From NCBI RefSeq assembly GCF_007829835.1, contig NZ_VIWP01000001.1, forward strand, positions 1,054,001 to 1,118,000: a stretch of DNA of 64,000 nucleotides, read 5' to 3'. Position 1 is the stretch's first letter, and each line of letters starts with the position of its first letter. Under the pieces are notes generated by a model that was given only the letters and a program-made list of their open reading frames with translations, was not told where the DNA came from and searched no databases. This document shows positions 41,344 through 50,390 of this stretch, piece by piece. Source of the stretch: Neorhizobium alkalisoli (lineage in GTDB: Bacteria; Pseudomonadota; Alphaproteobacteria; Rhizobiales; Rhizobiaceae). The position numbers were made by a program, and so were the translations under genes.

Positions 41344-43770
41344 TTATTTCGGCAGGGCATAGGCGATGACATAGTCACCGCGGTTGTCATTGGTGCCGGT
41401 GCGGGTAGCACCGCCGGCCACGACGACCACATACTGCTTGCCGTCCTTGCCGACATAGCTCATCGGAGCGCCCTGACCGCCGACCGGAAGGCGACCGCGC
41501 CACAATTCCTCGCCCGTATCGCTGTCGAGGGCGCGGGTGTAGTAATCGAGCGTGCCGTGGAAGAAGGTCAGGCCACCCTTGGTTACGAGCGGTCCACCCA
41601 TGGTCGGCATGCCGAGCGGGATGAGCACGCCCGGGACGATGCCGTGAACCGGCGCATCCTGGATCGAGCCCATAGGGACCTGCCACTTGGTCTTGCCGCT
41701 GGCAAGATCGATCGCCGTCATCGATCCGAAGGGCGGCTTGAAGCAGGGAATGCCGAGCGGCGAGACGAACATCGAGCGTTCAACACCCCATGGCGTGCCG
41801 AGCTGTTCGGAATATTCGCCTTCGGTCGAAGGCTTCAGGCCGATGCGCTTGGCTTCTTCCTGCTTGATGAAACGGCCCCACTGCGCCATGCGGATATCGT
41901 TGACGATCAGCGTGCCGGTGGAAGCATCGATCGCGCCGCCGCCCCAGTTGAAGCCGCCGTAATAACCCGGATAGATCAGCGTGCGCTGCTTGTCGGAAAG
42001 AGGCGTGAAGTGCCCTTCCCAGCGCATTTCCTTGAATTCGATACGGCAATAGAGCTGATCGAAGATCGTGCCGCCCCACATGTCGGATTCCTTGAACGGC
42101 GTGGTGCCGACGGAAATCGCCGAGAAGGGCTGTGTTTCGGCGACCTGCATCCCCTCCATCGACTTGGTCGAGACCTTGCGCTGCTCGACCGGCACGACCG
42201 GCTGTCCGTTGCGGCGATCGAGAACGAAGATCTCGCCGCGCTTGGTCAGCTGGATGATGACCGGAACGGTCGACCCATCCGACTTTTTCAGGTCGTAGAG
42301 GATCGGCTGCGACGAGACGTCATAGTCGAACTGGTCGATATTGGCGGTGCGGAAGTGCCAGGCTTCTTTGCCGGTCTTCATGTCGACGGCGACAATCGCA
42401 TCATTGTATTCGTCCGAATACTCATGACGATTGCCGGTCCAGAAGTCCGGGGTCTGGTTGCCTGTCGGGAAATAGGCAAGGCCGAGCTTCGGATCATAGG
42501 CGGCCGTGCCCCAGAAATTCGGGGTCTCCGGCGCATAGGTCTGGCCCGGAGGAAGTGGCGTGCTGTCCTTTGCGCCGCGGGCGGCGTCCCAGGCCCAGAG
42601 GATCTGGCCGGTGCGGACATCGAAGCCGCGCACGACGCCGGAAGGTTCTCCGACGGTGAGATTGTCGTTCAGTCGGCCACCGACCATGACGACACCATCG
42701 GCGACGAGGGGCGCAGAGGTGACGTTGTACGAACCCTGCTGGCCGCCAACCGGATCCGGCGTCAGGCCGACGCTGAGGTCGACGGCGCCATTGACGCCAA
42801 AATCTTCGCAAAGCTTGCCGGTTTCGGCGTCGATCGCGAGCAGGCGGGCATCGGTCGTGGAGGTGAGGATACGCTTGCGGCAAACTTCGGGCAGCGCGAC
42901 CGGCGCGGCTGCGCCGTTCGAGCCGGCATTGTCCGTTGCAGGTGCCGCAATCGCTGTGAGATCGGCATAACCGACGCCGCGGCAACGCCGCCAGCCCTTG
43001 GTGCTTTCGGAAATCTTCGCATGCGGATCGAATTTCCAGCGCTCCTTGCCGGTCGTAGCTTCGAGCGCGATGACGATATTCGATGGCGTGCACAGATAGA
43101 CCGTGTCGTCGATCTTGAGTGGCGTCGTCTGATATTCCTTGCCGTCGACGGCCAGATCGCCGGTGCGGTAGGTCCACGCGACCTGCAGGTCCTTCACGTT
43201 GGACTTGTTGATCTGGTCGAACTGAGCAAACCGATTGCCTTCGGTATTGCGGCCATAGGCAGGCCAGTCATTGCCGCTATCCTTGCCGGCATCGGCATTG
43301 ACGACCGGGGCGGCTTCGCTGCTGGTGGCAACAATGGTCGGATGCGGGCGGAACATGCCGCCCAATGTGGCGACAAAGGCCGCCGCAAGGACAACCGACA
43401 GGCCGGCCGCGTATTTACCCGGCAAAGCGGGTCTGCCCGACTTGCGCAGCAGGACCGGTGCAATGATCGCGGTGCCCAGCGCAATGACGAGGAAGGTGAC
43501 GGTGCGCGGCACGAGCTGCCAGAAATCGATCCCGACTTCCCACAGCGCCCAGAGCAGGCTGACGGCCAGCAGACCGAGCGCAGTCCACAAGGCGGCCGAG
43601 CGGCGGCGAATGACGCAGTAACCGATCGCGATCATGGCGATCCCGGCGAGAAGATAGAACCACGAGCCGCCAAGCGAGATCAGCTTGATGCCGCCAGCGG
43701 CAAGGCCCAGTCCCAGCAAGGCGACAAGCGCCCCCAGGACACGAAGTGCCCATGTTAAAATGTTGGTCAT
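41344..43770 (-). CDS. Membrane-bound PQQ-dependent dehydrogenase (glucose/quinate/shikimate family)
   Basis: An 808-residue quinoprotein. Residues 1-145 hold five membrane helices; the rest is a periplasmic eight-bladed propeller beginning NDWPAYGRNTEGNRFAQFDQI and including AWTYRTGD, WKFDPHA and GTINDIR-like segments. Members oxidise aldoses such as glucose, or quinate/shikimate, and pass electrons to ubiquinone. Length fits glucose dehydrogenase (Gcd). No PQQ synthesis genes are in the window. Gcd and quinate dehydrogenase cannot be separated by eye, and quinate would fit the AroE-like gene in region 2. Confidence 0.9.
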   Translation of the reverse strand: MTNILTWALRVLGALVALLGLGLAAGGIKLISLGGSWFYLLAGIAMIAIGYCVIRRRSAALWTALGLLAVSLLWALWEVGIDFWQLVPRTVTFLVIALGTAIIAPVLLRKSGRPALPGKYAAGLSVVLAAAFVATLGGMFRPHPTIVATSSEAAPVVNADAGKDSGNDWPAYGRNTEGNRFAQFDQINKSNVKDLQVAWTYRTGDLAVDGKEYQTTPLKIDDTVYLCTPSNIVIALEATTGKERWKFDPHAKISESTKGWRRCRGVGYADLTAIAAPATDNAGSNGAAAPVALPEVCRKRILTSTTDARLLAIDAETGKLCEDFGVNGAVDLSVGLTPDPVGGQQGSYNVTSAPLVADGVVMVGGRLNDNLTVGEPSGVVRGFDVRTGQILWAWDAARGAKDSTPLPPGQTYAPETPNFWGTAAYDPKLGLAYFPTGNQTPDFWTGNRHEYSDEYNDAIVAVDMKTGKEAWHFRTANIDQFDYDVSSQPILYDLKKSDGSTVPVIIQLTKRGEIFVLDRRNGQPVVPVEQRKVSTKSMEGMQVAETQPFSAISVGTTPFKESDMWGGTIFDQLYCRIEFKEMRWEGHFTPLSDKQRTLIYPGYYGGFNWGGGAIDASTGTLIVNDIRMAQWGRFIKQEEAKRIGLKPSTEGEYSEQLGTPWGVERSMFVSPLGIPCFKPPFGSMTAIDLASGKTKWQVPMGSIQDAPVHGIVPGVLIPLGMPTMGGPLVTKGGLTFFHGTLDYYTRALDSDTGEELWRGRLPVGGQGAPMSYVGKDGKQYVVVVAGGATRTGTNDNRGDYVIAYALPK

Positions 43771-44208
43771 TTTGAATATTCCGATTGAACAAGTGGAGTG
43801 TCAGAAGACATTCCGACAGCAAGGCCGTGCGGCCGTGGCGCATCGTCTTCGACCGATCGCGTTGCTGTGCCAGGCAAGCTTGAAAGCCCATTCGCGCATA
43901 TGAACTCACTCCGGGTATCTGAGCACGGGATTTTGGCCCCGCCCTGCAATCAGCCGATCGGTCAAAACCACGCGCAAGGACGCGATCCCGGCGGGGAGCC
44001 AGGACATGCATTCGGGTCTGCAACGCGGTAGAGTTTCCCTTGGGAGGAAGACCTTTCTATAAGTCCCGGCAGTCAGCTGCGACAAGTCGCCGCCGCAATC
44101 GCGCTGGACGGAATCACGTCATCGAAAATGTTGACATTTAGCAATTTCTTGAGCGTTGCATGGACGTCGGGCGCGTGTTGCGGGCCTCGGTAATGACAAG
44201 GAGAGTTC
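43771..44208. promoter_or_regulatory. Divergent region between PQQ dehydrogenase and LacI-family genes
   Basis: About 440 bases without a supportable gene. It should hold the promoters of both divergent genes. A consensus-like TTGACA at 44131-44136 lies 73 bases before the LacI-family GTG start, but no good -10 was found. A short frame at 43798-44031 has no ribosome site or similarity and is not called. Confidence 0.4.
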
Positions 44209-45216
44209 GTGAAAAATCCGGTCAAGGCCCCTGGCTTTCGTGAGGTTGCGGATCGGGCGGGCGTGAGCGTCACGACCGTGGAACGCGTTCTCAACGAGCG
44301 TGGCAGTGTGTCGCCGGAGACCCGCATGAAGGTTCTGGAGGCGGCGGCCGAGCTGCGCCTGCGCCGGGTCCTGCCGAGCCGCCATTATGGAAACCTGCGC
44401 ATCGAAGCCATTCTGCCGACCAATCCGACGCCCTATTGGGCAAAACTTTCGGGCGGCCTGAAGGAGGCCGGAAAGCTTCTGCCGCGCGGGATCACGCTTC
44501 ACAGGACTTTCATTCCGGAAAACGACCCGCCGGCAATGATCCGCGCGATCACGGCCTCGAGGATGAAGCGAAGCGCCCTGATCGTGGCGGCCGAGATCGA
44601 TGACGAGATTGCCCGCAGCCTGCCAGAGGTGATGCGGCAGGGCGAGATACTCGTGCTTGTCTCGACCATGCTTCCGGGCCTTGCCGCCCAGGCCTATAGC
44701 GGGGTGGACAATATTGCATCCGGCCGGACAGCTGCATCGCTGATCAATTTCGCAATGCGGGGGCAGGCCTGCAGGGTTGGGGTCCTGCAGGCAAATTCGA
44801 CCCTGCAGTCGCACCGGGACAGGATCGATGGATTTGTCTCGGAATTGAACCCGGGATCCAGCTTCGAGATCCTGATCACCAACGAAATGCCCGGTGCCTC
44901 CGGGCGGTTGCTCTCCAAAATGCTGGCAAAGACACCTGCACTGGATGCGATCTATGAAACGGGCGATTCCGCTGAGGAAATGGCGCCCATCCTCAGAAAG
45001 ATGCAAAACCGCCCGATCTGGATCGGGCACGAGCGTAACGACGCGCATGACAGGTTGATGCACGAAGGCCTGCTTGATTTCGTTCTCGACCAGGATCCGG
45101 AACGACAGGCGCGATGGTCGATGCGGTATATCCTGTCGAAGCTCGGCATCCTGGAATCAGGTTTTTCGACTGTGAGGCGGCCGGAGCTGCGCCTCTTTTG
45201 TGCGACCAATCTTTAG
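44209..45216 (+). CDS. LacI-family transcriptional regulator
   Basis: A 335-residue regulator with GTG start behind AAGGAGAG. The HTH is GFREVADRAGVSVTTVERVLNERGSVSPETRMKVLEAA; note VERVLN in place of the usual VSRVLN. The sensor domain (IEAILPTNPTPYWAKLSGGLKEAGKLL; AYSGVDNIASGRTAASLI) is of the Peripla_BP_4 group as in RbsR/inositol regulators. It stands divergent to the PQQ dehydrogenase with no transporter next to it; the target could be that dehydrogenase or a distant operon. Confidence 0.88.
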   Translation: MKNPVKAPGFREVADRAGVSVTTVERVLNERGSVSPETRMKVLEAAAELRLRRVLPSRHYGNLRIEAILPTNPTPYWAKLSGGLKEAGKLLPRGITLHRTFIPENDPPAMIRAITASRMKRSALIVAAEIDDEIARSLPEVMRQGEILVLVSTMLPGLAAQAYSGVDNIASGRTAASLINFAMRGQACRVGVLQANSTLQSHRDRIDGFVSELNPGSSFEILITNEMPGASGRLLSKMLAKTPALDAIYETGDSAEEMAPILRKMQNRPIWIGHERNDAHDRLMHEGLLDFVLDQDPERQARWSMRYILSKLGILESGFSTVRRPELRLFCATNL

Positions 45217-45271
45217 CATTCGAGGACCGATCTCCCGTTCGGTTGCCGCTCCGGCGGGTATAGTGGTTCCG

Positions 45272-46162
45272 TCACGGCGAAAAGACAGCCTCTCGGCGCA
45301 GCTGCGCGACATCCTTGGAGGGTGGCAGGCCGAACTGCCGCGCATATTCCCGGCTGAATTGGTTGGGGCTTTCATAACCGACGTGAAAGGCTACGGAGGT
45401 CGCATTTCCCTCGCCGGCCATAAGCAGTGTCCGGGCATGCAACAGTCGCACCTGCTTCTGGTACTGGATCGGGCTGAGCGCGGTCACGGCCTTGAAGTGG
45501 CGGTGGAAAGCCGAAACGCTCAAGGCGGCCATCTCGGCCAGTGCCTCGACCCTCAGCGGCGTGGCAAAGTTCTGACGGATCCATTGAATCGCAACGCTGA
45601 TCCGCGAAAGCGCCGCGTCCGGCGTCGCGATATCCCGCAGCATCCAGCCAAGCGGTCCCTGCAGCACACGAAACAGGATTTCCCGCTCGTAGGCAGGTGC
45701 CAGTACCGCGATCTCGTCGGGCCGCTTCATCAGCCGCAGCATCCGCACCCAGGCGTCGAGGAATTCGTCATTGACCGGCGCGACCGAAAAGCCCGAGCCG
45801 AACAGCTTGCCTGAGATCTGTGCTGGCAGGTCGCTGATCAGGGCTGCGACCGTTGGAGGGTGTAGCGTCAGGCTGACGGCAAGATATGGCTCCCCGGTCG
45901 CTGCCGGCTTCACGGCACCGACAGCCGGCAGATCGACCGACATCACGAAATAGGTGGCCGGGTCGTAGGCAAAGGTCCGTTCGCCGACCGTCATTGTCTT
46001 CGAGCCGGTCAGGATCAGGTTGATCATCGGTTCATAGACGGTCGCGAGACGATGTTCCGGTATCTCTCCCTGAACCATGACGACGCGGGGGATTCCTGTT
46101 TCCGTCCGGCGATTTTCGGCCGATGAGGCCAGTTCGCGCAATTCCTGAAGTTGCTTTTCCAT
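45272..46162 (-). CDS. AraC-family transcriptional regulator
   Basis: A 296-residue protein with an AraC_N (PF06719-type) N-terminal cupin domain (VVMVQGEIPEHRLATVYEPMINLILTGSKTM) and a C-terminal double HTH (PLRVEALAEMAALSVSAFHRHFKAVTALSPIQYQKQVRL and ATSVAFHVGYESPNQFSREYARQFG). Start at 46162 (MEKQLQEL) matches the family; a longer frame to 46384 overlaps the divergent SDR. It is divergent from that SDR gene by 136 bases and probably controls it. Confidence 0.88.
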   Translation of the reverse strand: MEKQLQELRELASSAENRRTETGIPRVVMVQGEIPEHRLATVYEPMINLILTGSKTMTVGERTFAYDPATYFVMSVDLPAVGAVKPAATGEPYLAVSLTLHPPTVAALISDLPAQISGKLFGSGFSVAPVNDEFLDAWVRMLRLMKRPDEIAVLAPAYEREILFRVLQGPLGWMLRDIATPDAALSRISVAIQWIRQNFATPLRVEALAEMAALSVSAFHRHFKAVTALSPIQYQKQVRLLHARTLLMAGEGNATSVAFHVGYESPNQFSREYARQFGLPPSKDVAQLRREAVFSP

Positions 46163-46298
46163 GCAGGCGACCGTGACAGACCCACAACGCTGTCGCAAGC
46201 GAGAAGCAGAAATAGGCAAGCTTCGGAGAGAAATGGGTGAGCAGGCGAGACGGTCGGCACCTAACTTCAGGCCACACGAAACGGCCAGGGAAATTGCC

Positions 46299-47042
46299 AT
46301 GAAGATCGTCATCATCACCGGGGGAAGCCGCGGTCTTGGAGCCAGCATAGCCGTCGAATGCGCCCGCAGCGGCATGGGCGTCATTCTGACCTACAACAGC
46401 AACCCCGATAAGGCGGATGACGTCGTGAAGACGATTGTCGAAGGCGGCGGCAAGGCCGTGGCCCTGAAGCTCGACGTCGGCGACATCAATGCGTTTCCGG
46501 CGTTTTGTGACGCCGTTGCCTCGAAACTTCAGTCCGACTTCGGCCGGAGCGATTTCGACTATCTCGTCAACAATGCCGGATATGGCCTGTTCAACCCGAT
46601 CGCCACCGTGACGGAAGATGAGTTCGACGGGCTGTTCAATGTCCATCTCAAGGGTCCGTTTTTCCTGACCCAGATCCTGCTGCCGCTGATTGCCGACGGC
46701 GGACAGATCGTCAACATCACCAGTGCGACCACGCGCGTGGCGACCGTCGGCGTTGCTCCCTACGCTGCCTTCAAGGGTGGGCTCGAAGTCCTGACCCGCT
46801 ACATGGCCAAGGAGTTCGGCGAGCGGGGCATCCGGGCAAACTCGATCGCGCCCGGCGCGATCCGCACCGAACTCGGCGGCGGCCTGAACGACGAGTTCGA
46901 GGCTTTGCTTGCACGCCAGACCGCGCTCGGCCGCATCGGCGAGCCGGAAGACATCGGTGGCGCCGTCGCCAGCCTTCTATCCAACGGGAACCGCTGGATA
47001 AATGCCCAGAACATCGAAGTCGCGGGCGGCTACATCATCTGA
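46299..47042 (+). CDS. SDR-family oxidoreductase (3-oxoacyl-ACP reductase-like)
   Basis: A 247-residue short-chain dehydrogenase: TGGSRGLGASIAVECARSG, NNAGYGLFNPI, a catalytic serine in VNITSATTR and the Tyr/Lys motif PYAAFKGGLEVLTRYMAKE. The C-terminal INAQNIEVAGGYII is standard. CAGGGAAA lies ahead of the ATG. It is the usual target arrangement for the divergent AraC_N regulator (AraC-SDR pairs are common in proteobacteria). A VOC remnant and a SnoaL-like gene follow. Confidence 0.87.
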   Translation: MKIVIITGGSRGLGASIAVECARSGMGVILTYNSNPDKADDVVKTIVEGGGKAVALKLDVGDINAFPAFCDAVASKLQSDFGRSDFDYLVNNAGYGLFNPIATVTEDEFDGLFNVHLKGPFFLTQILLPLIADGGQIVNITSATTRVATVGVAPYAAFKGGLEVLTRYMAKEFGERGIRANSIAPGAIRTELGGGLNDEFEALLARQTALGRIGEPEDIGGAVASLLSNGNRWINAQNIEVAGGYII

Positions 47043-47057
47043 TCAAAGGAGGGCAGG

Positions 47058-47334
47058 ATGTTCGACCATGTCTTCATTTCCGCCAGCGATATCGATCGCC
47101 TTCTGCGAAGCGGCGCTTGCCCCGCTTGGGATCATCCACGCACATGACCATGATGGGAAGGACAGACCGTCCGCGAAGCTCGGTGCGGATTTCCGCGTCT
47201 TCGGTCTCGACGACGCTGCCCTGATCGATATCGGTCTTGCCGGCGAATTTCACCCCGGCCTCCAACCACCTGCAACCCTATTTGGAAGCGGTTTTGCGCA
47301 AACCGTCGCCGCTACATCGATCATAGATGTCTGA
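47058..47334 (+). pseudogene. Frameshifted VOC/glyoxalase-family gene
   Basis: After an AAGGAGGG ribosome site, ATG at 47058 opens MFDHVFISASDIDR, the normal start of VOC (glyoxalase/bleomycin-resistance) proteins. At about 47098 the coding similarity shifts by one base into the frame reading FCEAALAPLGIIHAHDHDGKD and DFRVFGLDDAALIDIGLAG. The later part degrades and the usual C-terminal half of about 125 residues is not fully recognisable. It looks like a recently frameshifted and truncated gene in the SDR/SnoaL group. Confidence 0.65.
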
Positions 47335-47347
47335 GGAAACCAGAAAA

Positions 47348-47674
47348 ATGCAAAAGCTCGTTGAAGCCTTCATCGCGACCGCCAACGCCTTCGACGTCGA
47401 TAGGGCACTGTCCCTTTTTGCAACCGACGCCGTCATCGACGACGTTTCGGTCGGAGATGCCTTCGTCGGCACTGACGGCGTCCGCCAATATCTTGAGCGA
47501 TTTTTCGTCGGCTACAACACCAGAAGCAGACTGTTGTCCATCGAGCTGCTGGACGGCTTCAGTTCGGATGTGCGGTTGGATTTCACAGGCTATTTTGGAC
47601 ACGAGATCGGCATGCTCAAGATCACGATCGATCCCGATGGCCTGATCAGGCGCATAGACGCCGACCTCGAATAA
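47348..47674 (+). CDS. SnoaL-like / NTF2-fold protein
   Basis: A 108-residue nuclear-transport-factor-2-like protein: KLVEAFIATANAFDVDRALSLFATDAVIDDVSVGDAFVGTDGVRQYLERFF is the standard SnoaL_2 opening. ATG at 47348 has GAGGA about 10 bases upstream; an ATG at 47327 lacks a site. It ends the small SDR, VOC remnant, SnoaL group controlled from the AraC-type promoter region. Function is unknown; such proteins are often small isomerases or hydrolases. Confidence 0.8.
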   Translation: MQKLVEAFIATANAFDVDRALSLFATDAVIDDVSVGDAFVGTDGVRQYLERFFVGYNTRSRLLSIELLDGFSSDVRLDFTGYFGHEIGMLKITIDPDGLIRRIDADLE

Positions 47675-47755
47675 TCGATGGCATCAAAGCCTATTTTATC
47701 GCAGGCGGGAAAGGCCTCGTAGGGTTTGGGGCGTGGGTCGGACTTTCGCGTTCGA

Positions 47756-48667
47756 TCATGAGCCTTCAGAGGAAAAGTCACCGCTCGTCGTCGGCTCGAC
47801 TGCATTCGCAAACCGATCGCTGAAAAATCCCAAAAACCGTTGAACCAGCGACGGCTCGGCTTGTTTTTCTTTCCAGATCATCCAGAGCGAGCGCGAGAGC
47901 GGCCGCCCGTCGTTGTGAAACAGCGGCATGCGAAACAGTGGCCGGTTTTCGTCGAGGAATTTCGGCGACAGGAAAATGCCGTAGCCAAGCCCGTTGGCGA
48001 TCATCTCCAGGCAGGTATCGCCGTGGTTTGCCCGCATGCCGATCTTGGGCGGTCGGTCGAAATGGCCGGACCACCATTCGTCCAGCATCCTGGTGGCGAA
48101 CGGATCACTCAAATACGAGATCTGCGGCCTATTCGGCAGGTCTTCGAGCCGCAGGCTTTCGGAATTGACGAGGCAGGCCTGTTCCGTTCCGATCTTCAGA
48201 CGGCTGAAATTTCCCGAAATGTCACCGCAGATGAAGCCGACCTGGATATCGCCGTGCTCCAGTCTGTCGGCTATTTCCGAGCTGACACCGGTCGAGACGT
48301 TGAAATCGACGTTCGGATGTTCGGCCTTGTAGGCGCGCAGATGCGACGGCAGCGTATAACGGACGAAGGAATTGGTCATTCCGAGCCTGATCGTGCCCGT
48401 GCGGTGGTCCTGAAACGTCAGGAGCGTCCGCCGCATTTCAGCCAGGTGGGCGAGCGCCTTCTCCGCCTCCTGTGCCACATACTCACCCTGTGGCGTGAAA
48501 GTGATGCCTTTCGACGTGCGCTCTACCAGACGCGTGCCCAGTTCGCGCTCGATGAGCTGCAAACGTTTCGACAGGGCCGGCTGCGTCATCGCAAGGCGGT
48601 CTGCTGCATGGGTGATGTTTGTCGTGCGGCGCAATTCCGCGACGACCTTCCAGCTGCGTGTGTCCAT
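47756..48667 (-). CDS. LysR-family transcriptional regulator
   Basis: A 303-residue LysR protein: HTH at residues about 4-60 (SWKVVAELRRTTNITHAADRLAMTQPALSKRLQLIERELGTRLVER), effector domain from residue 90 (GTIRLGMTNSFVRYTLPSHLRAYKAEHPNVDF). It resembles LysR proteins with an extended C-terminal insertion such as CitR/YwbI. It is divergent from the SAF-oxidoreductase/tetronate-type operon, and a textbook LysR box lies between them (48692-48712), so it almost certainly controls that operon. Confidence 0.9.
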   Translation of the reverse strand: MDTRSWKVVAELRRTTNITHAADRLAMTQPALSKRLQLIERELGTRLVERTSKGITFTPQGEYVAQEAEKALAHLAEMRRTLLTFQDHRTGTIRLGMTNSFVRYTLPSHLRAYKAEHPNVDFNVSTGVSSEIADRLEHGDIQVGFICGDISGNFSRLKIGTEQACLVNSESLRLEDLPNRPQISYLSDPFATRMLDEWWSGHFDRPPKIGMRANHGDTCLEMIANGLGYGIFLSPKFLDENRPLFRMPLFHNDGRPLSRSLWMIWKEKQAEPSLVQRFLGFFSDRFANAVEPTTSGDFSSEGS

Positions 48668-48691
48668 CGCCTCCTCCCGAAACGCGGAAAT

Positions 48692-48712
48692 GCCATTCCA
48701 TTTGGGAATGGC
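48692..48712. promoter_or_regulatory. LysR box GCCATTCC-N5-GGAATGGC
   Basis: A perfect 8-bp inverted repeat with a 5-base centre, containing the classical T-N11-A (T at 48696, A at 48708). It lies 25 bases upstream of the lysR start and about 210 bases ahead of the GTG of the SAF-domain oxidoreductase gene. The symmetry and location make it the likely recognition site of the LysR protein. Confidence 0.75.
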
Positions 48713-48920
48713 TAGCCATGAAAGATCGCAATTTTACAGCCCGGTCAAGCTCCCCTATGACAGATCGATGAAGTCGCCCGGCAAGGCGGCGTGGATGGAG
48801 ATTGCGCAACTGGCCGATGCCGGGCTGCGCGGAGGAGACAAGGCAGCGTCGTTGATTTTCGCGCGGAAACGCAGGGATGCGGCCGTGGCGGCGAAGCTTT
48901 GCAAGCAGCGGAGTCGAAGT

Positions 48921-50336
48921 GTGATTTATCATCATCTCTATAAGAAATTTGCGAAGAAGGATTGCGTCCGCGTCGGCGTGATCGGAGCCGGCAATTACGG
49001 CACGGCGATCGTGACGCAGGATCCGCATACGCCGATGATGACGGTGGTGGCGGTGGCCGACATTTCGGTCGAGGCGGCAAGGGGTGCTTATGAAAAGGCC
49101 GGTATCGACCAGTCGACGGTGGTCTATTGCAGCACGGCCGGGGAGGCGCAGCAGCAGATCGAAGGCGGCAAGCGCGTCTATACCGACCGTTGCGAACTGA
49201 TTGCGGAGATTGCAGCGGTCGATATCGTCTGCGAGGCGACGGGCATACCGGAGGCCAGCGCCGACTATGCCTTGAAGGCGATCGAAAACGGCAAGCATGT
49301 CGCGATGATCACCAAGGATTGCGATGTCACCATCGGCCCTATTCTCAAGAAAAAGGCCGATGAGGCGGGCGTCGTTTATACCCCGGTAGACGGAGACCAG
49401 CACGGACTGCTGATCCAGTTCTACGAATGGGCGAAATCGATCGGCCTGACGGTACTAAGCGGCGGCAAGGCGACCGATGGCGAATTCATCTACGATGAAG
49501 CCCAAGGCACGGTGACGATCAAGACCGACAAGAAGATCCACGCGCCTTATGTCGAAACCGTCACGATTGCGCCGGAAGACCGCAAATATCTCGGTATGAT
49601 CCCGAAGGGCCAGGCGGCAGAATATGTCGCCCGGCGGCGCGAAATCCTCGCCGGACTTCCGCAGCCCGGATCCTACGATCTTTGCGAAACGACGGTCGCT
49701 GCCAACTATACCGGCCTTGCGCCGGCGGTCGATACCCTGGTGCATGCGCCACTGCGGATCACCGAGATCCCCGTTGCCTATTGTGAGACCGAGAACGGCG
49801 GCATTTTCGAAACCAGCGGCGTCATCGATCTGGCAACCTGCTTCCGTACCCCGACCGAGGGAGGCCTCGGCGGCGGCGTCTTCCTCGTCGTTCGCTGCGA
49901 CAATGCCTATTCGAACCACGTTCTGACGACGAAGGGCCAGATCGCCAATTACGATGATACCGCGGCGGTTATCTATCGCCCCTATCACCTGTGCGGCGTG
50001 GAGACGTCGAGTTCGATCCTGGTTGCCGGCCTGCTCGGGCTCAACACCGGCTCAGATGATTACAGGCCGCGCTACGATCTGGTGAAGGTGGCGGCACACG
50101 ACATCAAGGCGGGCGAGGTTTTCGGCAACGATCATAGCCCGCAGACGACGGCACGTATCATACCTGCCCAACCCGTCGCTTCGGGCAATTTCGCCTGTGC
50201 ACATCTGCTGACGGGCAACAGGGCGTCGATCGATATTCCCGCAGGCACCACGATTACTTACGACATGGTTGAGGAGCCGGTCGGTTCGACATTGTGGCGA
50301 TTGAGACGTCTGCAGGACGAGACTTTCCTGGCATGA
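48921..50336 (+). CDS. NAD(P)-dependent oxidoreductase with SAF domain (homoserine dehydrogenase-like)
   Basis: A 471-residue protein with an N-terminal Rossmann domain (CVRVGVIGAGNYGTAIVTQ, DIVCEATGIPEASADYALKAIENGKHVAMITKDCDVTIG), a middle domain, and a C-terminal SAF-like region (YDLVKVAAHDIKAGEVFG; SIDIPAGTTITYDMVEEP). The GTG at 48921 follows GGAG at 7-8 bases and gives the family's usual start a short way before the Rossmann fold; longer in-frame starts at 48690-48780 would lie on the LysR box side. It heads an operon with a permease and OtnK/OtnC, where a DenD- or LtnD-type dehydrogenase would be expected, so it may oxidise the acid sugar. Confidence 0.82.
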   Translation: MIYHHLYKKFAKKDCVRVGVIGAGNYGTAIVTQDPHTPMMTVVAVADISVEAARGAYEKAGIDQSTVVYCSTAGEAQQQIEGGKRVYTDRCELIAEIAAVDIVCEATGIPEASADYALKAIENGKHVAMITKDCDVTIGPILKKKADEAGVVYTPVDGDQHGLLIQFYEWAKSIGLTVLSGGKATDGEFIYDEAQGTVTIKTDKKIHAPYVETVTIAPEDRKYLGMIPKGQAAEYVARRREILAGLPQPGSYDLCETTVAANYTGLAPAVDTLVHAPLRITEIPVAYCETENGGIFETSGVIDLATCFRTPTEGGLGGGVFLVVRCDNAYSNHVLTTKGQIANYDDTAAVIYRPYHLCGVETSSSILVAGLLGLNTGSDDYRPRYDLVKVAAHDIKAGEVFGNDHSPQTTARIIPAQPVASGNFACAHLLTGNRASIDIPAGTTITYDMVEEPVGSTLWRLRRLQDETFLA

Positions 50337-50390
50337 CGGCCAGGACGGGGGAGCAAAACAACAGACTGCACAATGCTTTGGGAGAGAGGC

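Noticed and set aside
41338..43758. An 806-codon plus-strand reading frame across the PQQ dehydrogenase gene
   Set aside because: It is the exact antisense of a full-length quinoprotein gene. Its protein is rich in Arg, Asp and Gly without domains, as expected for the reverse of high-G+C coding DNA.
43798..44031. A 77-codon frame in the region between the PQQ dehydrogenase and LacI genes
   Set aside because: No ribosome site, no similarity, and composition unlike neighbouring genes; the region is better explained as control DNA.
48495..48920. Upstream extension of the SAF-domain oxidoreductase
   Set aside because: It would run over the LysR box and into the divergent lysR gene; the GTG at 48921 has a ribosome site and matches the family's short lead-in to the Rossmann fold.
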